Below, one piece after another: positions 35,801-47,400 of a stretch of 64,000 nt of DNA. This DNA comes from Lagopus muta (lineage: Eukaryota > Chordata > Aves > Galliformes > Phasianidae). Numbering within the stretch: position 1 is the stretch's first letter; the number at the start of each line of letters is the position of its first letter. The DNA lies in the NCBI RefSeq assembly GCF_023343835.1, contig NC_064439.1:22074933-22138932 (forward strand). The letters run 5' to 3'. The position numbers and the translations under genes are program-made. The notes below the pieces were generated by a model, which searched no databases, was not told where the DNA came from, and saw nothing but the letters and a program-made list of their open reading frames with translations.

Positions 35801-38800
35801 GCTGTGTCCATACACCCGAGCTCTGTTTTCCCTCAAACAACAGGGCCTCTTTCATCATGCCTGCTGGGAATAGTCCTTGGCCTCTCTTGTAGCCCTAAGC
35901 TGTGGCCAAGCATTGTCTGAGAGAGGGATAATTGGCAGGAAAGGTGCTAAGTATTAAACAGTACAGGGGATAGCATGACGGGGCTCTAGTATAGCCCTTG
36001 TCATGTGTAGTTTACTACACAGACATAGCAAATATTGAAGACTATCTCCTTTCTCCAGTAAGACAAAGTTTCAAGGGAATTACAAACTTCTGATTAAGCT
36101 TTGAATGCCCCAGTTCCCAGGTCATATCCAGGACCTGAATGACTCCTACAGGCAAACAGTACATACCAGGACAACATAATTGTATCCCAAATTTCACCGG
36201 AAGTAGAGGCACCAGCTGAGTTTTTCCTGAATTATATCAGCAGATGAGTTAAACATGCTGCTCGAATGGAGGAGAGCAGCTGTTGTGGAAAGCCAAAAGG
36301 AAAGGTGATGAACATCTCTCTGTGTAGCAGATAACATCTAACCTTCATGCTGCTTACAAGCTGAACGGCTCATCCCTGTGGCCAAACATGGGTAGACAGA
36401 GAGCCACAAAAACCAGCAGATGAACCATGCTATTGCCAAAACTATCAGTGAGAAATGCCAAAGGAAAGGTAGGGTGAGCAATGCAAAGGCAGCAAACTCA
36501 GGACTGCAAGTTGAGTACCCTAAGGTCTGCCTTCTCTAGAAGAATCTGATGTTTTCAATCAATTTTTGCCTCTGTATTATTTTTAACAATGTCATTCAGA
36601 ACTGCTTGATCACAGGTTTAATACTCTTTAAAAACAAAACAAAACAAAAAACACCACAAAAAAAGTAACTTTTCCAAAGCATTTACAGTTATTGTTTATT
36701 TTCTTTGAGACTGCCTCAGAACCATATTGAGAATCTGCTGAATGTCATAGGGTGAAGAAGGGGAGCAAATAGAAGTGCACAATAGAATGACAGTCAGTTT
36801 CAGAAAAAAGAGTTACTTTTCCTTTTTGAAAGAATATTTTCTACAAGGAGGAAAGCAGAAGGTCAAGTCCCTTTTTTTTTTTTTTTTTTTTACCAATTCC
36901 AGTGCTTTGTAAGGAACTGTCAAAGTAGCTCAAACCTTTCTTTAAAGATTCATATTTTTCTGCTAAGTTTGATAATGCAGACCACAAACTTTAGATCCAA
37001 AATCTGTTTCACAATATTATTGTACTCTGTACATCAAGTTTTGGGTTAATCCTACTGCTAATTACATTTACTGCTCAAGCTACAAAAGTAGATTTTTCCT
37101 TTATACAAACACTCTGCCTCTGATCTCATCCGTGATTTATATACATATAAATCAGTGATGGATTGAGTCTCAATTGAACTGGAGAAGTGAGGGAGCTGTG
37201 TGCAATGCCAGTCAGGAAGCAGAGGGAAAGAAAAAAAAAAAAAAGATGTCAAATTGCTCTTCTGTCTCCCCTGTAAATCTGTCCTGTAAATTCATGCATC
37301 AAAGTCTCAGGAAGCTGCACTGGTCAGAATGTAGACTTTAGTCTAGCAAATCGTCCCATATTGCCCAGGATGAGTGAATGCTCTATGGGCTTCTGAGTTG
37401 CCTATATTTCACCTCCTGGACAGTTTAATGCTACTTCTTTTTTAAACCCAGACAGGGCCACAAGGCACAAAGATCTGAATTATACTCTGCTCTGTCTTTT
37501 GTCTGTTGCAAAGCACAGGAACCACACACACTGCTCTCCCTTCTGGTGACTCTTTCCAAAGGGCTTTTTGGCCCCATTTACTTACTCTTGATCTTGCTAT
37601 CAAAGATTTCTGATTTCCTATAGAATGAGGCACTCTGCAATGGATCAGGAACTCTGCCTCAAGCAGGGGCTATATACCATATTATATCATATGCTGGCAC
37701 ACTTAGTTACTGGTGGGTATATTTCTCGATGCTGTTTCCTTCAGAAGGCTTCTGCTCATTATTATGATCAGGGAGATAAACTGATCTTGTTTCTCAATGT
37801 CTCTCCGATGTTAATGCTTCAGAATGATTTTTTTTCAGGAAATACTGAAAGTCCTGCTTGACAAATGCTTTTTTTTTTTTTTTTTTTCCCCTCTGTATCG
37901 TCTGCCTCTTTATGGATTTCTGGACAACATCAGTCAGTAATTCACTGCCACTGAACAAGTCTAGGTCTTCCCATCACTTGACCTTCCAGCCATTAGAGTT
38001 TATGTTGCCTCTGCAGTTCTCCATGTATTAACTTCAGAGCTTGTTTTCTACTACATAGCTTAATTTCTATATCCAGAAAGGGATGCAGAAACCAGAAACA
38101 GGTTACCCTTTACACATAAACACTGATTTCCACCTGTAAATTGAGCAGACTAAAATGTCAGAAAATTAGTACTTGGGCAGAAAAATGAGGCCAGGGATTT
38201 TAATTATTTTTCTGTAATACTATAGAAATGTAAATGAACTTGGGAGCACTGTCAGCAGCAGCCATCTCAGCATGGTTGTGTTTTGGGAGTGGTGTAAATT
38301 TCAAGGCTCTGTCTCATGCGTTTTGTCTACAGTTTTTAAAACTGCTGGAACCAATTTTGGACATGAAGAAGTTTATTATAAATAAAAGCCCTTTAAAAAT
38401 AGTCTGAGTGCTTTAAATGCAGCAATTAAGTACCCATATTATATAAAACACACCCATATCCATAATTATTTCAACCACAAAATAGTTTCTACAATTTCCT
38501 TGGAAGCAAAACAAGATACTTAATTTCATAACTAGTCTGTTACTGTTACTTTTCATTGAGTTTAAGAAACTAACTTAGCAATCTTTGTTAACAGCTCTCT
38601 TCATCATGATTTAAAAAAAAAAAAAAAAGTAGTACATTCATGGTGTGCAATATAAGACAATTTCAGTAAAGACACAGCTCCACCATTTGAATACTCTAAC
38701 AAAGCCAAGTATGTAAGCTTATTGCAGAGGAAAGCAAAGGGATAGAAACATAGGAGGTCTGAATGTGCAGAAATCAATTTTGAAATCATCAAAACTGTAC

Positions 38801-38904
38801 TGTACACATCTGTACAAGTAGACACCCAGCAGAGTGGGAATCTCCCTCTCCTTCCAATTTCTGTCTTAAGGATGACAGAACCAATTAAAGTCAGGGTTGA
38901 ATTT
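32898..38904. other. Unique sequence, no gene seen
   Basis: About 6 kb without a supportable gene. There are T-rich tracts at about 34204-34240, 36872-36891 (20 T) and 37869-37887 (19 T) and A-rich tracts at about 36631-36664 and 38611-38628. A minus-strand frame of 140 codons (33592-34014) has no recognisable feature. Confidence 0.55.
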
Positions 38905-39600
38905 CATAGAATCGCAATCATAGAATGGTTTGGGTTGGAAGGGATCTTTAAAGATTCCTTTGAAAAACCTATGCCCTGTGGAATAGATATCCACAGCTTC
39001 TCTGAGCAATCTCTTCCAGTGCCTCACAAGCCTCATAGTAAAGAATTTCTTCTGTATACTTAGTCCAAATCAGCCCTATTTCATTTTAAACTGCTCCCTC
39101 CTATCCTGTCACTACACTCCGTGATAAAAAGCCACTCTTCGTCTTCCTTGTAGGTACCTTTCAAGTACTGGAAGGCTGCTGTAAGGTCTCCCAGAACCTT
39201 CACTGGGTCAAACCATGCCAATTCATAATAACATCTTTTATTAATAAAGACATTAAGCAGTACTGGTCATTATATGGACCTCTGATGAATACCAGTCTTC
39301 ACTGGTCTCCACATGAACATAGAGACATTGACCACAACTCTGGATGCAACCATCCAACCCATTACTTATCCACTGAATAGTCTACCCTTCAAATCCGTAT
39401 GTCCCCAATTTAGAGACAAGGATGTTGTTTCGGACCATAGAAAAGACCTTACAGAAGTCCAGGCGTCTACTAATATAGACATTCCATCATTGAAGGCCTC
39501 TAGATTGGTCAGACACATTTTGCCCTTGCTGAAACCATACTGGCTGTCTTGAATCACCTTCCTGTCTTCCATATGCCTTCACATAGCTACAAGAATTTTT
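38905..39600 (-). mobile_element. CR1 LINE with internal deletion (minus)
   Basis: The 3' terminus lies at the left: 'CATAGAATGGTTTGGGTTGG' and 'AAGGGATCTTTAAAGA', then 'CTTCCAGTGCCTCACAAGCC' and 'TCATAGTAAAGAATTTCTTC'. From about 39230 the sequence jumps into the reverse transcriptase ORF without the usual intervening 3' UTR blocks, so part of the element has been lost. The copy is 5' truncated at about 39600, where a second CR1 begins with its own 3' end. Confidence 0.88.
39290..39590 (-). pseudogene. CR1 ORF2 reverse transcriptase fragment, decayed
   Basis: On the minus strand 39483-39545 reads SQYGFSKGKMCLTNLEAFND, the conserved CR1 pol motif SQHGF-KGKSCLTNL-AF-D. Further downstream, 39421-39450 reads KVFSMVRNNI, matching the KAFDTVSHNI block of the CR1 reverse transcriptase in a different frame. 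The two blocks lie in order but out of frame, so at least one indel separates them. Only part of the RT domain is left; the YXDD-type catalytic block and the endonuclease domain are absent. The enzyme would perform target-primed reverse transcription of CR1 RNA. This piece cannot be functional. Confidence 0.85.
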
Positions 39601-39605
39601 TTCTA

Positions 39606-40012
39606 TGGTCATAGAATCATATAATGGCTTGGGCTGAAAGGAACTTGAAATACCATCCAGTTCCAACCCCCCCTGCTGTGGGAAGGGTTGCCACCCACCA
39701 GACCTGCTTGCCCAGGGCTCCATCCGACTTAGCTTTCAACACCTCCAGGAATGGGACATTCACAAATTCTCAGCACATCCTGTTTCAGTGCCTTATCACC
39801 CTCATAGTAAAGAATCTCCTTTTTAAAGTATCTAATCTAAATCTCTCCTTTTTTAGTTTGAGACCTTGTGCCTTGTCCTATCACTATCTGTGCATGCAAA
39901 AAGTTGGTCTCCCTCCTGTTTATAAGCTCCCTTTAGGTACTAGAAGGCCTCTTCTCCAGATTGAACAAGCCCAGCTCCATCAAGTTTTCATCTAATACAT
40001 GTTTCTATACAA
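39606..40012 (-). mobile_element. Second CR1 LINE, 3' UTR fragment (minus)
   Basis: It begins with 'GGTCATAGAATCATATAATG', followed by 'GGCTTGGGCTGAAAGGAACT', 'CAGTTCCAACCCCCCCTGCT', 'GCCCAGGGCTCCATC', 'ACACCTCCAGGAATGGGACA' and 'GTGCCTTATCACCCTCATAG'. This is a complete CR1 3' end in minus orientation joined directly to the 5' truncation of the previous copy. It is 5' truncated at about 40012. The left junction carries a short T run (about 39595-39602). Confidence 0.9.
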
Positions 40013-43000
40013 ATTTTAGTATCTATGATCAATTGTGATCAGCCCCCTTCATCAGCTAGTTATCTGCAAATAAAGACAAATAAGAGGTATTTCTATGTGA
40101 TAAATAAGGAAAAGGACAAATTTCCTTTTATTGCCCTGGGACATAGCATGTCTCTGTTGTGTCCTCTTGCACATTCTGTAGGATCAGGAGGGATGGATAT
40201 AGTGAATTGCTCTGTACAGTCCTGTCTATCTCACTCTGCATCAGAGCTATCTGTGTTAGAGACTACACAAATCCTAACCCAATAGACTTTCTGCTAGCAA
40301 AGCTATCCTCATGCGGTATGTGGAGATACTGATTTAAACACAAGGGCCCTTCCTTCAGTATAAATAGACCTGCCACAGCACATCAATTTTATTTATGTCA
40401 AATTAAACAAAATTCTGCTTTTTGGCTTAGAGGTAATGACTTTCAGCCAAAACCAAATTCTTACCTCTGAGTTACATAAACTCCTTAAGGAGAACATTTA
40501 TAATACAGATAGTAATAGACATGCAGCTTCTATGTGGTGGTGCTCCCAGGTAATGCTAGCAGAGAGATCAGCTAAACATCACAAGAATGACAAAATAACA
40601 TTCAATGGTGGATATGAGCTTCTTTACAAAGCTGTGCAAGGAGACACCAGATAGAAGGCTGAAGTTGAAGACATTTATTTTTAGGCTTTGGGTTTTTAAG
40701 GAGAGCAAAGGAACCAAGAGGGGAAAACAGTGTCAACAGTTCACACAGACTCTCTTTTCATGTTTGGAGAAGCTGAGCTAAACTGAAACTATAACTAAGA
40801 TGGGATTTAAGGGTAGACACAATAAAGGCAGCCACAATCTATACCTGTAACAAGGAAGGTCACTTCTAGGAGGTTTTGATGTAGTGAAACTTGAAAAATA
40901 TATTCATTTTTGCCCAAAGGCAGAGGCTGGCATGGCAGCTTGGGGACCACAATGGTAATTGCTCCTAAGAGGAAAAAGAAAATGTTCCATAAAGTTCCAA
41001 TTGCCTTTAAAGAAGAGAAACATTTGAAGGACTCTTCAGTGCTGTTCCAAGTTCAGCAGAATGAAACCTCTCACGTAGGGCTGCTTTCATCCATAGGTAT
41101 TGCCGCAGTCAACACAAATTGCTGGAGAGGGGAATAGGTCAGGGGTGGAGGGAGGTGCAATTACGACAGCAGAGTGAAGCTGAAATAAACAGAGCTTAAA
41201 AAAAGCAGAAAATACTTTTTTTTTCCCCCCCCCTAAGGAACCCAGAGCAACTTTAAATACAAAAAGGAAAATAAATAAACAAACAAACAAATAAATAAAT
41301 AAATGGGGGGGGAAGAAGTGGCAAAGAGACATGGAGCATTTTTTCCTAGGAGACTGGTCTCTATCTCCTATTTTGCTGCATTGTTGATTAATGTAATTGA
41401 AGTATATATAACTGCAACAGAAAAGGAAATAAGACTTCTACAGGGACCCATTAATTTCTTAAGGATAAAGTGTTTGAAGGTTCAAAGGCTTTGTTAAAGC
41501 TTATTTTAAATTTAAAATTTCCATTGCCAAGGGATTGATTACCCTTCTTGCTTTAGCTTTGTCAAACAATAAGTTGATCCCAATCCTTTCAAAGTTTTAT
41601 GATGATGTACTTACTATATTAATTGTAAAAAAAGAGGGGACTGTCTTCTATTACTCAAGGACAATTATTTCAAAATGAGGTCTGCAAATGTTCTTTCAAA
41701 TGTTGAAAACCTTGGAACCACAATACTTGTATCCACTATTACAAGTCACAGCATTTTGAGATATTGTACTTACTTTTGAATAGTTCTCTTTGGAAAAACT
41801 GCATACCTTCATACATGTCAATGTTTTGGGCTGTGTGCAGTACTGGAGAATAATGTAATTTCATGTCATTTAATAGAAATTACATCATCCTGAAAAAAGT
41901 TCTTGTGGCAGACTGAGGCTCCTGTTTTTCTGCTAAACTCTGTTTTTTTAATGTGACCTCATCACCCTGACTCATTATTCTCTCCCCTAACTGACATCTG
42001 GGTTTATACGTGTCCTGGAGCAGTAGCAGACTTCTCCTGTAGTAACTACTACAGTGGGACTCTCAGATTCAGTTGCAGTTCTGTGGCAGTCCCATCATAG
42101 CACTAAATAAAGGAAAACTTTATTTTTCTTATTTTCCTAATAAACTAGCAAACGGGATCAATTCATACATGTATACACACTTCAAAGATTTCCTCACAAA
42201 AATGCACTCAAATTGGTTTTGGTGTTCAGAACTTCAATCTTTCAAAGAAACTCAGAGACTTGCTCCAGGAATGTTTTTAAATTTCAGGTCACAAATCATC
42301 TCTCATCAAAAAGGCAAAGTTTCATTAAAAAGCAACTTGTCAAAAGCAAAATGATTTGTTACTTTGATTGCTATGGTAACTAATGGCCTCAACTGTATCT
42401 CCAAGTTAAATCAAAATGGTGGCACCTCACTCAGTAGGACTGCAGTTCACTCTACCATGTAGTGCATATTTGGGGCCCTACTTACATTTTCTATCTGAAG
42501 AAAATATTGGTGCTTACTGTTAATTTTTTACTCTCTGAATGTTCTAAAATTGAGCTGTTATTAAAGATTGTGAGATGAGATTGGCCTGAGCTGCAAAATG
42601 TGTTTCTGCACTCAATTTTGGATGGATATCATGCATTCTGGCTCTCTTATCTGACATGAGTGAATTGGTTTTTCAAAGCAGGAAGAGATGAGGAGAGCAA
42701 GGGAGCCAATAACATAAAATGTTGACAGTTCTGGAGATTTTATTAGGAGTCTTAAAATGCTTGATATTTTTCTTAAAGCTTCATCTATGGAAAGAAATTA
42801 TTAATGGCAGCCTGAGGTCCCATTTTAGGAAAAAAATGTAGACTTCATGATTGTAATCACTGGCATGACTCTGAAAACTCAAACACACAAAGCAAATAAA
42901 TAACATCAAAATATGTCGTTTTGAAACAAGAAGATTTTAAGGCTTTCTGCTCTGCCCAGCTGAATGGTTCTTGCTCTCTTTGGTGCCAGTGGCATCTGAC

Positions 43001-44077
43001 AAGGCAGAACTGTACTGTGAGTTGGAGTTTGAAAGAGAAGTGGGAGAGGGTGACAGTATTTTGGTATTGCAGTGTTTCCTACCTGGAGAGCGCTTTCATA
43101 TTTTGAGTTTTCTTTACAGCAGTAAGGGCTAGAAACTATTTAAAGCACCAAAAGCTCAGTGCCTGAGGAAGGCAACAAGCCTGCATGTATTCCCTGGGAA
43201 GTCTCCCTGTCAGCTGGAGGTGGAAGAGGCAGGGTAAATCTTTTAATATGCAGTAAATAGGCAAAGTCACTGTTTACAGTCAAAAGCTGCTTTTTAAGAT
43301 TTCATGAGTTGTTTATTTAAAGACAAGCAAATAAATTCAGGTCACCTCTTTATCTTGCTTAATTTAGGAAGGCAACTCTTCAAGCAGATTTTCCTCCTGT
43401 TTTCTTACTGCTGGAATCACCATCCTCTTGTGCACTGCATCAGGAAAAATGAGAAAGTGGGAAAGCTCGGACTTGTTTCATTTAAATTTTAGATGAATCT
43501 GTTGTGGCAGGGTATCGCACAATTCTTCCCAAAACCCCACACCAGCAAGACAGAGATCTCATCTTAAAATTATTATTTTCACCTACAGAAAAAAGTTAAA
43601 AGCTCATCACAGTTTGCGTGCTATGTACAAGTTCTCTCTCTTTTTTTTCCTCAACATTGATGACCGTGTATTGTCAAGCTTACTCAAATTATAGCCAGTC
43701 TCCAAAGCACAGTGCCCATCTTGCTAAGGAGCAATGATCGTGATGAATTACTCATCTCCCCTGTTAGCTTGTATAATGTAGATCATCTGCATATGTTGCT
43801 ATGTCCACAGTGAAAAAAATTACATTACAGACAAGCAAGAGTAGTACCTCCTTGACGTAAGCAGCTTATGTTGTTAACTGAGTGTATACAGATTCTGCAA
43901 GCCTAGCAACAGGCTGAAAGGAAATTTGAGAGGGGAGTAGCAGGAAGAAATATTGTTCCTGGAAAGCCTGTTTCACAAACAGAGCAGACAATGTATTTCT
44001 CTAATTCCTCACAAATCTTCTAGGTTAACTCTGAAGCTGACAAGGCTGTGAACAAGAACACATGAAAATTATGGTTG
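40013..44077. other. Unique sequence, no gene seen
   Basis: No supportable gene. It contains a C9 run (41225-41233), an AAAT/AAAC microsatellite with a G8 run at 41270-41312, and a stretch at about 43660-43810 with a conserved-element-like appearance. Open frames do not exceed 93 codons. Confidence 0.55.
41270..41312. repeat. AAAT/AAAC microsatellite plus G8
   Basis: Tetranucleotides AAAT, then AAAC, then AAAT again, ending at 41304 and followed directly by eight G (41305-41312). On the minus strand this gives a Leu/Phe/Val-rich frame that is an artefact. Confidence 0.93.
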
Positions 44078-44082
44078 GTATC
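44078..44082. repeat. Target-site duplication, left, LTR C
   Basis: GTATC directly before the LTR; the same bases follow at 44397-44401. Confidence 0.85.
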
Positions 44083-44396
44083 TGTATGGGGACTGCTGAA
44101 TCACAGCCTGAACCTCTGATTGACCACCTGAGGCGAGCACTGAGTCAGCCACGGGAGCACAGGTGCAGGCAATTCACCTGTGCTGCCGGAAGGGGTGGAG
44201 CCTGGCTGCACCTCTCCTAGAGCCATTTAAGAGCTGACTATCAGTGAGGAAGGATCTCTTCTGGCAATCCACTCCACCAGAGTTTTCCATGCAAGCGCAG
44301 GATATGGTGAGCGTCCTTCTTTTCTGCTCTACTGTAATAACTACATAGCCAAGCTCTTGGATATACTATAACATCTGTATATTCATTGATTGTACA
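44083..44396 (+). mobile_element. Solo LTR C of the same ERV family (314 bp)
   Basis: It starts TGTATGGGGACTGCTG and ends GATTGTACA, with GTATC on both sides. It shares with LTR A 'GCCTGAACCTCTGATTGA', 'CACCTGAGGCGAGC', TGAGTCA (44141-44147), the E-box pair (44158-44165 and 44175-44182), 'GTGCTGCCGGAAGGGGTGG' and CATTTAAG (44224-44231). The 3' part after 'GGATCTCTTCTGG' is diverged between the copies, which accounts for most of the length difference. No internal retroviral sequence is adjacent, so it is a solo LTR. Confidence 0.9.
44141..44231 (+). promoter_or_regulatory. LTR C promoter-like block
   Basis: TGAGTCA at 44141-44147. CACAGGTG (44158-44165) and CACCTGTG (44175-44182) form an 8-bp dyad with 9-nt spacer. 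CATTTAAG is at 44224-44231. The order and spacing equal those in LTRs A and B. Confidence 0.5.
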
Positions 44397-44401
44397 GTAT
44401 C
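44397..44401. repeat. Target-site duplication, right, LTR C
   Basis: GTATC directly after the LTR end, identical to 44078-44082. Confidence 0.85.
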
Positions 44402-47400
44402 TGGTATTTCAAGGAAATACATTCAGTGGGTTTTTGGCCAGGTGCAATTTATTGTTTAAGCACCTCTTCTTACTCACATAGCTAAACTAGACTGAAACAG
44501 CCTCATACCACTGCTGATTTGGTGAATCAGTCTCGCTTCAGGAGCACAAGCGCATATTTCTTTGTCTCAGACCTCCAAAATAATGTTTATATGTTTAATA
44601 CTTGAAGAGCCTGAGCTCATCTGGCTCCTTCCTGGAGGGTAGGGAGAGCAGGCAGGGACATCAGGGGACAAGCAGGGGGGGTGCAGCCATCATGTGAATG
44701 TATGTACGCACAGCAGTGTAGCTGCACCTACATGTGAAGTTACTCTGATGCTTGTCTTTCTCTACTAAATAGTGTACTTTGCCTGTAATTAACAGCTAGA
44801 GCTGCATGATCTCTGTGTAGCAACACCAACAGATCAATATTTGCTCTGGGTTTGACTATGCCTAGATGCAGGGCAGAAATACAGGGGAGTGAAGGGAGGA
44901 AAAACTCCTTACATCTGCTTGTACATGCTATGGATCCGAGTGTGTCTGGAAAAATCTTTGCAGAATAGTATAGCACTTGGAGAAAATGGCTAGTGGTAAA
45001 TTATTGGGGATGAGAGAGGATGGAGACCAAAGAGGGGATGAGGAAGCACCAACACCTCCTACATCAAAGCACAGGAATGTATGGTTAACTAAAAATTACG
45101 CAAACTTGTTTCCATGTAAATAATGATGTAAAGTAATAGAAGAACTGGAATTATTGTCCCCCTGAATAAAAACATAACACTTGCAGAAAAGTCTTAAATA
45201 CCAAAATGAATATCCATGTTCACTTCAGTTAATAGTTGTTTTCCAGAACATGAACTTCACTACTCTCAGAATAACTCACACTCTTCAAATATCTGCAGCT
45301 GATGGATGCAGTCTTACAGCTGCTTGCAACAGCTGTGAAAATGTGAAAATATCTGTATCTCTCATCTGTTTTAGTCAAAGTTTGCTTCTACAGCCTGAAT
45401 CTCTGTATTTGGTGCTAAAAACAGAGATGGACACCACACAAATTCTGCTAGCTTGATAACATTAGAAGAAATCTCGGAATGTCTTCAGTCGCTCCAGCCA
45501 CACCTACAAGTGTATCTGTCTGCTCTTCTTCCCTCATCAGTGCGCTTACCCAGACTGTGGGAACCTAGATGCAGGTTCTCTTCTGAACAGATTTAAACTA
45601 TGTTGCAAGAGATTTATATAAGATATCCATCAAAGTGGAACTGGAATCCAAACCTCCAAAAGCCAAGACCTACCTGTAAAGCTCTATGGGCTTGTATCCT
45701 GGTCTAATGCAAAGTATCTGTCCCCACAAGAATGTCAGCAGGAGATATGGATAATGCAGACTTGGTGACGTACATGTTAGGGTTTAAACAGAAGAAGAAT
45801 CCAAAACTCAGGCTTTCCAACTCTCCACAAACCACTGAATGGTTAGATTAGGTTCTCAGCATGGTATCTAATCCCATTGTGGATGTAGTCCTTTAAGGTA
45901 GTTCTTTGGTCTGCTAAAACAGCACCAGCTGTGATCTATACTAGTCTCAGCATTTTAATGACTTTTGGCTAAACCTTCATAGCTAATGGTTAAATTGCCA
46001 AATGCTCCATAAAACAAATATGCAAACAATTTGCTAGTTAATCATCTATCATAAATGGATGTACGCAGCTGCTGAGATATATAATTGCTGTTTCATCAGG
46101 GTTGGTACGTTATTTACATAATTCCCTTACTGATTTTAAAATAGATATTTTTTTTTTTCCTGAGGAACACAGAAAGCAAGAAATGCTAACATAATGTCTC
46201 ATTAAATGCAGCATGTTAAAGAGACAGTTCTGGTCACAGCTGGTGGATAACAATAGTGATTTCCTTTGATGTATTTTAAAAAATAATTGAAAGTTGTATA
46301 TCTGCATATTTATGTATATTCATATATATGCATGCATTGTTATAGACTTATACGAAATATTTGTATGTAGAATAGGCATATGAATATATGTGTTAACATA
46401 TTCAAATTAAGATATGTTAAAAATGCATAAAATAGGTCTTTTATGCAAGTAAGAAAGATAAAACATGAGCAATAAAATATAAATCAGCATTTTTTCTTTG
46501 ATTCTGTGCAGTATTTTTGATTAAACAGAATATCAGCTGAAGATGGAATCCAAGCCATACAAATTAATATGTTTTCAGGAAAAGCATATTAAGTGTGAGT
46601 TCATTTTGTTTTCAGAAAAAAAGAAATAATTGAAAATGGAAGAACACAGCTTGCTAGTGTTTTCTAAGTGAAAGCATTAGGAAAAAGTGATTAATAGCTT
46701 TCTAATTTTGTATCTTATTTCTTTGTCAGGCTCTGGGAGAGCTAATGAAATAACTCGACACCTAAAAAACTGCAGTGCTAAAATGAAAGTTACAACAGTT
46801 GTAGAAATAGCACTAGCAATGAGTGAACTTGGCATACTTTGACCTATTCTTTCATCTGAATGCAAGCCCATACGTAGTGATTGGATATTAACAGTAATTA
46901 TCTCTCAGAAGCTGGCTATGCAGAGTTAGAAAACAGCACATGCTTTCTAAAGTCTTGTTTGTGTGTAAGTTTGGTATGTCTACATTTGCTTTCTTTTCAT
47001 GCTCTGCTTTCCAGATTAGGTCTGAGAGCTAGGAACGGATTCTAGAATACTCTTCATTACTCTGGGTACCACATTCCTGCCTTTGGGAAAATATCTAAGT
47101 GCTTTCCATTGTAAATTGTGCAATTAGGACTGACTTACTGAGTTCCAGCTTTTATGTGGCTCTAGACTTTGGGAATATTTACAGGGAAAATGTTTACATG
47201 CCTCTAATGCCTACATGTCTCACTGGCATTTCTTCCTGATTCATCTCTCTCTGTAATAAAAAAAAATGAAATATATTAAATAAGCTTCAGAAAAAAGCAG
47301 GAAGAATAAGAGTGGAAAATGTGTTTTGTTCTATTTTACCAAACTGTAGAGCGATTAACTACGTGCTTTCTGCCCTTACCAAAACCTTCTGATCTTCATC

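Noticed and set aside
22815..44396. LTR A to LTR C as the two ends of one large provirus
   Set aside because: Each LTR has its own matching 5-bp duplication, so these are independent insertions. There is no gag, pol or env between them.
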